Assembly: GCA_964487555.1 (NCBI GenBank)
Contig: CAZART010000113.1
Coordinates: 1 to 16,941 of the forward strand
Length of the DNA stretch: 16,941 bases
Reading direction: 5' to 3'
Source of the DNA: CAZART01 sp964487555
Lineage (GTDB): Bacteria; Bacteroidota; Rhodothermia; Rhodothermales; VXPQ01
The position numbers were made by a program, and so were the translations under genes. Position 1 is the stretch's first letter, and each line of letters opens with the position of its first letter. The notes under the pieces were generated by a model. The model did no database searches and was not told the origin of the DNA. It saw only the letters and a program-made list of their open reading frames with translations. Shown piece after piece: positions 14,775-16,941 of the stretch.

Positions 14775-14987
14775 TCAGGAAATTGGTCGACGATACGACG
14801 ATCCCCACACTCTCCCCTCCTCCTTGCCCTCGCTCACCAGATCAGGCAGCTTCCGGCCGACCCGCCCATACAACGCACGGGCCTCCGCGATTAAAAGCTC
14901 AGGTCCGCGCGGCGTCGCTAACTGAATCTGCTCTAAGCAGGCGATGTCTTCACTGTTGATGGATTTAGAGATCGCGGGTGGTTCCAT
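14775..14987 (-). CDS. Doubtful small ORF (70 aa)
   Basis: Minus-strand ORF; the stretch EDIACLEQIQLATPRGPELL followed by IAEARALYGRVGRKLPDLV has protein-like helix periodicity, but there is no RBS, the last residues look random and no family is recognised. It may be a remnant of a gene decayed in this gap. Confidence 0.2.
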   Translation of the reverse strand: MEPPAISKSINSEDIACLEQIQLATPRGPELLIAEARALYGRVGRKLPDLVSEGKEEGRVWGSSYRRPIS

Positions 14988-15316
14988 TATGGATCCATAG
15001 CCGCATCGTTAGCCTACCTAGGCAACAACATGTTGCAATGGATACCGACCCCGACCTGTTCGTGCGTGAGGTGCTTCGATTTCTACTTGATTAGCTTTCG
15101 CTGCTCGTCGTGGCTGAGCATCGGACCGTCGCCGTCGCCCGCTCGCGTGAGGGGTCCCGAGGCATTCGTCCTCGCATTTATCGATGATGGTCGCTCTACC
15201 CTCGGTCTCTGCATTCTTCGGAATTCGATAGCACTGAAGGGACAGGAACTTGATCGATGACAAGCTGATTACTGCCCGGTAGCGGATTCCATCTCCGTCG
15301 TGTCCTCGCGGTTTCC

Positions 15317-16941
15317 ATGATCCTGCGATCTCTTCTCGGCGCCGTGCTCCTAATATGCTCTGCCGATTCAGCATACACCCAAAAGATGCCAGGCACAGAC
15401 AACGGCGCCGAATTCGTACCCGCCTGGGCCAAAGAAGTCGTCTGGTACCAGATCTTCCCGGAGCGCTTCCGGAATGGCGATCCCTCCAACGATCCGACCG
15501 TCGAGGACATCGAGGGGGCCGATCCTCCCGAGCCGCCGAAGGCCTGGCAGGTTCATCCGTGGGGTAGTGACTGGTATGAGCTGCAGCCCTACGAGCGGGA
15601 GAACGGAGACCGCCAGTTGTGGAGACACCTGCTCCGACGTCGCTACGGAGGCGATATCCAGGGCATCATCGATCAGCTCGACTACCTGCAAGAGCTGGGC
15701 GTCACGGCCCTCTACCTGAATCCGGTGTTCGACGCCCCCTCACTGCACAAGTACGATGGTGCGAGCTATCACCACGTCGACCCCAATTTTGGGCCGGATC
15801 CGGAGGGCGACCGTGCACTGATAGCCCAGGAGAACCCGCTGGACCCCGACACCTGGGTCTGGACGAGCGCGGATGAGCTGGTGCTCGAGCTGATACGGAA
15901 GGTGCACGAGCGCGGGATGCGCATCATCTTCGACGGCGTCTTCAACCACATGGGCATCAATAGCTTCGCCTTCCGCGATCTCGTGGAAAATCAGCAGGAT
16001 TCCCCGTACCGCGACTGGTTCGTCGTGACGTCGTGGGACGATCCGTCGACGCCGGGCCGCTCGGAATTCGACTACCAGGGCTGGTTCGGCGTGAAGTCGC
16101 TGCCGGAGTTTCGGGAGGACAGCACCGGCCTGGCGCCCGGCCCGCGCGACTACGTGTTCGCCGCGACCGAGCGCTGGATGAACCCGAAGGGCATGGGCCC
16201 CGAGCACGGCATCGACGGGTGGCGACTCGACGTGGCTTTTATGGTGGCTCACAACTTCTGGAAAGACTGGCGAGAGCACGTCCGCTCCATCAACCCGGAA
16301 GCGTACCTCACGGCCGAGCTCGTCCTGCCAACCGAAGAGGTCGTGCCGTACCTCCAGGGCGACGAGTTCGACGGCGAGATGAGCTACAACTTTGCGTTCG
16401 CCTCCGCCGAATTCTTCTTCGACCCGCCGGAGAAGCGCATTTCGGCCGCCGAATTCGACCGGCTGCTCGAAGAGATGCGCAAGGCGTACCCACCTGAGGT
16501 CGCCTACGTCACTATGAACCTGTTCGGCAGCCACGACGCGAACAGAATCGGCTCGCACGTCGTGAACCGCGGCAAAGCGTCCTTCCGCGACTGGGGCGAG
16601 TACTTCGGATGGTCCAAAGGCGGCAATCCGGACTATGACGTCTCGAAGCCCGGTGACGAGGAACGCCGGATGCAGAAGCTGTTCGCGATCATGCAGATGA
16701 CCTACGTCGGTGCGCCGATGATCTACTATGGCGACGAGGTAGGCATGTGGGGCGCGAACGATCCGGACAGCCGCAAGCCGATGGTATGGAGCGACCTCGA
16801 GTACGAGCCGGAAATGGTCAACCCGGACGGGACGACGCGCGAACCCGACGTGGTGGCGGTCGACGAGGATCTGCTGGCGCACTACAAGCACCTCATCGGC
16901 ATCCGCAACCGGCACGAGGCGCTCCGCGTGGGAGCGTACCG
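15317..16941 (+). CDS. Secreted GH13 alpha-amylase-family glycosidase (3' end beyond window)
   Basis: 541 codons are visible and the frame is still open at the right edge. The ATG at 15317 gives a signal peptide (MILRSLLGAVLLICSADSAY), so the enzyme should be periplasmic or secreted. The mature part starts with WYQIFPERFRNGD, the first barrel strand of GH13. Conserved regions: CSR I FDGVFNHMG (205-213; Asn210, His211), CSR II IDGWRLDVAF (Arg303, nucleophile Asp305), CSR III YLTAELV (acid/base Glu334), CSR IV FGSHDANR (His406, Asp407). Domain B, between strand 3 and helix 3, includes HKYDGASYHHVDPNFG. All catalytic residues are present. The style is closest to neopullulanase/cyclomaltodextrinase-type alpha-glucan hydrolases, but no N-terminal N-domain is seen. 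Substrate is probably alpha-1,4-glucan or maltodextrin. No strong RBS; the upstream 240 bp hold no gene. Confidence 0.9.
   Translation, partial: MILRSLLGAVLLICSADSAYTQKMPGTDNGAEFVPAWAKEVVWYQIFPERFRNGDPSNDPTVEDIEGADPPEPPKAWQVHPWGSDWYELQPYERENGDRQLWRHLLRRRYGGDIQGIIDQLDYLQELGVTALYLNPVFDAPSLHKYDGASYHHVDPNFGPDPEGDRALIAQENPLDPDTWVWTSADELVLELIRKVHERGMRIIFDGVFNHMGINSFAFRDLVENQQDSPYRDWFVVTSWDDPSTPGRSEFDYQGWFGVKSLPEFREDSTGLAPGPRDYVFAATERWMNPKGMGPEHGIDGWRLDVAFMVAHNFWKDWREHVRSINPEAYLTAELVLPTEEVVPYLQGDEFDGEMSYNFAFASAEFFFDPPEKRISAAEFDRLLEEMRKAYPPEVAYVTMNLFGSHDANRIGSHVVNRGKASFRDWGEYFGWSKGGNPDYDVSKPGDEERRMQKLFAIMQMTYVGAPMIYYGDEVGMWGANDPDSRKPMVWSDLEYEPEMVNPDGTTREPDVVAVDEDLLAHYKHLIGIRNRHEALRVGAY

Larger units (their letters stand above)
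14056..15316. other. 1.26-kb gene-poor region after the IS110 transposase
   Basis: No reading frame on either strand shows a family signature or a usable RBS. Short palindromes occur at 14117-14137, around the CGGCC/GGCCG pair near 14180, and in ACGGG/CCCGT and GTAAC/GTTAC between about 14354 and 14385. One frame is open without an ATG for about 110 codons from 14398, with a Ser/Thr/Arg-rich low-information product, and is probably chance. The IS right end should lie in the first few hundred bases; the rest may be remains of the insertion site or a decayed gene. Confidence 0.4.

Noticed and set aside
15740..16915. 391-aa minus-strand ORF opposite the amylase gene
   Set aside because: Shadow of the GH13 gene, whose catalytic motifs are all on the plus strand; the long open antisense frame comes from codon bias.
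1..16941. CRISPR arrays, rRNA, tRNA, replication origin
   Set aside because: No regularly spaced repeats, no conserved rRNA stretches, no complete tRNA cloverleaf and no iteron or DnaA-box cluster were seen.

Overview
The window reads as chromosomal DNA of a fairly GC-rich Gram-negative bacterium. Several predicted lipoproteins and secreted hydrolases, a PadR-type regulator remnant next to an orphan FtsX/MacB-type permease with a cytoplasmic prefix domain, and an Uma2 relic together resemble Rhodothermota (Bacteroidota sensu lato), with Gemmatimonadota or Acidobacteriota as alternatives. This placement is inference from gene style; there is no marker gene in the window.

Layout. 1-450: the end of an unidentified plus-strand gene converges on two tiny minus-strand ORFs. 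450-4690: four plus-strand genes with 100-260 bp gaps, three of them exported: an S41 peptidase lipoprotein, an SRPBCC/AHSA1 protein, a secreted alpha/beta hydrolase and a sialidase-like lipoprotein. 4802-7788: a decaying PadR-permease operon. The regulator is reduced to its C-terminal wing fused to the first ~42 codons of an SRPBCC gene, and the ~900-codon permease carries an in-frame TAA at codon 138.

7789-11181 is a patchwork of relics and accessory genes: a membrane-protein relic with an in-frame TGA, an apparently intact putative abortive-infection membrane protein (putAbiC type), a serine-hydrolase (beta-lactamase family) C-terminal relic, a frameshifted Uma2-family relic, an intact VapBC-type toxin-antitoxin pair with a perfect 9-bp tandem repeat in its upstream region, and the last ~50 codons of a second FtsX-type permease. 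The patch is therefore bracketed by two paralogous permease 3' ends. 11239-12840 holds two minus-strand genes, a four-helix membrane protein and a beta-propeller lipoprotein of SMP-30 type. 12988-14055 is an IS110-family DEDD transposase with a long hairpin directly against its start codon. 14056-15316 has no gene I can support. 15317 to the right edge is a secreted GH13 alpha-amylase-family enzyme, cut by the window.

The clearest theme is decay plus mobile or defence content: at least six broken genes in about 6.5 kb, surrounding one phage-defence candidate and one toxin-antitoxin module. I do not see a convincing wholly new multigene system. The best candidates for follow-up are the putAbiC-like protein, the SRPBCC-PadR chimera, the interrupted permease and the IS110 flanks, where a bridge RNA is expected. 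Two stops and one single-base frameshift in otherwise well-preserved genes could also be assembly errors.
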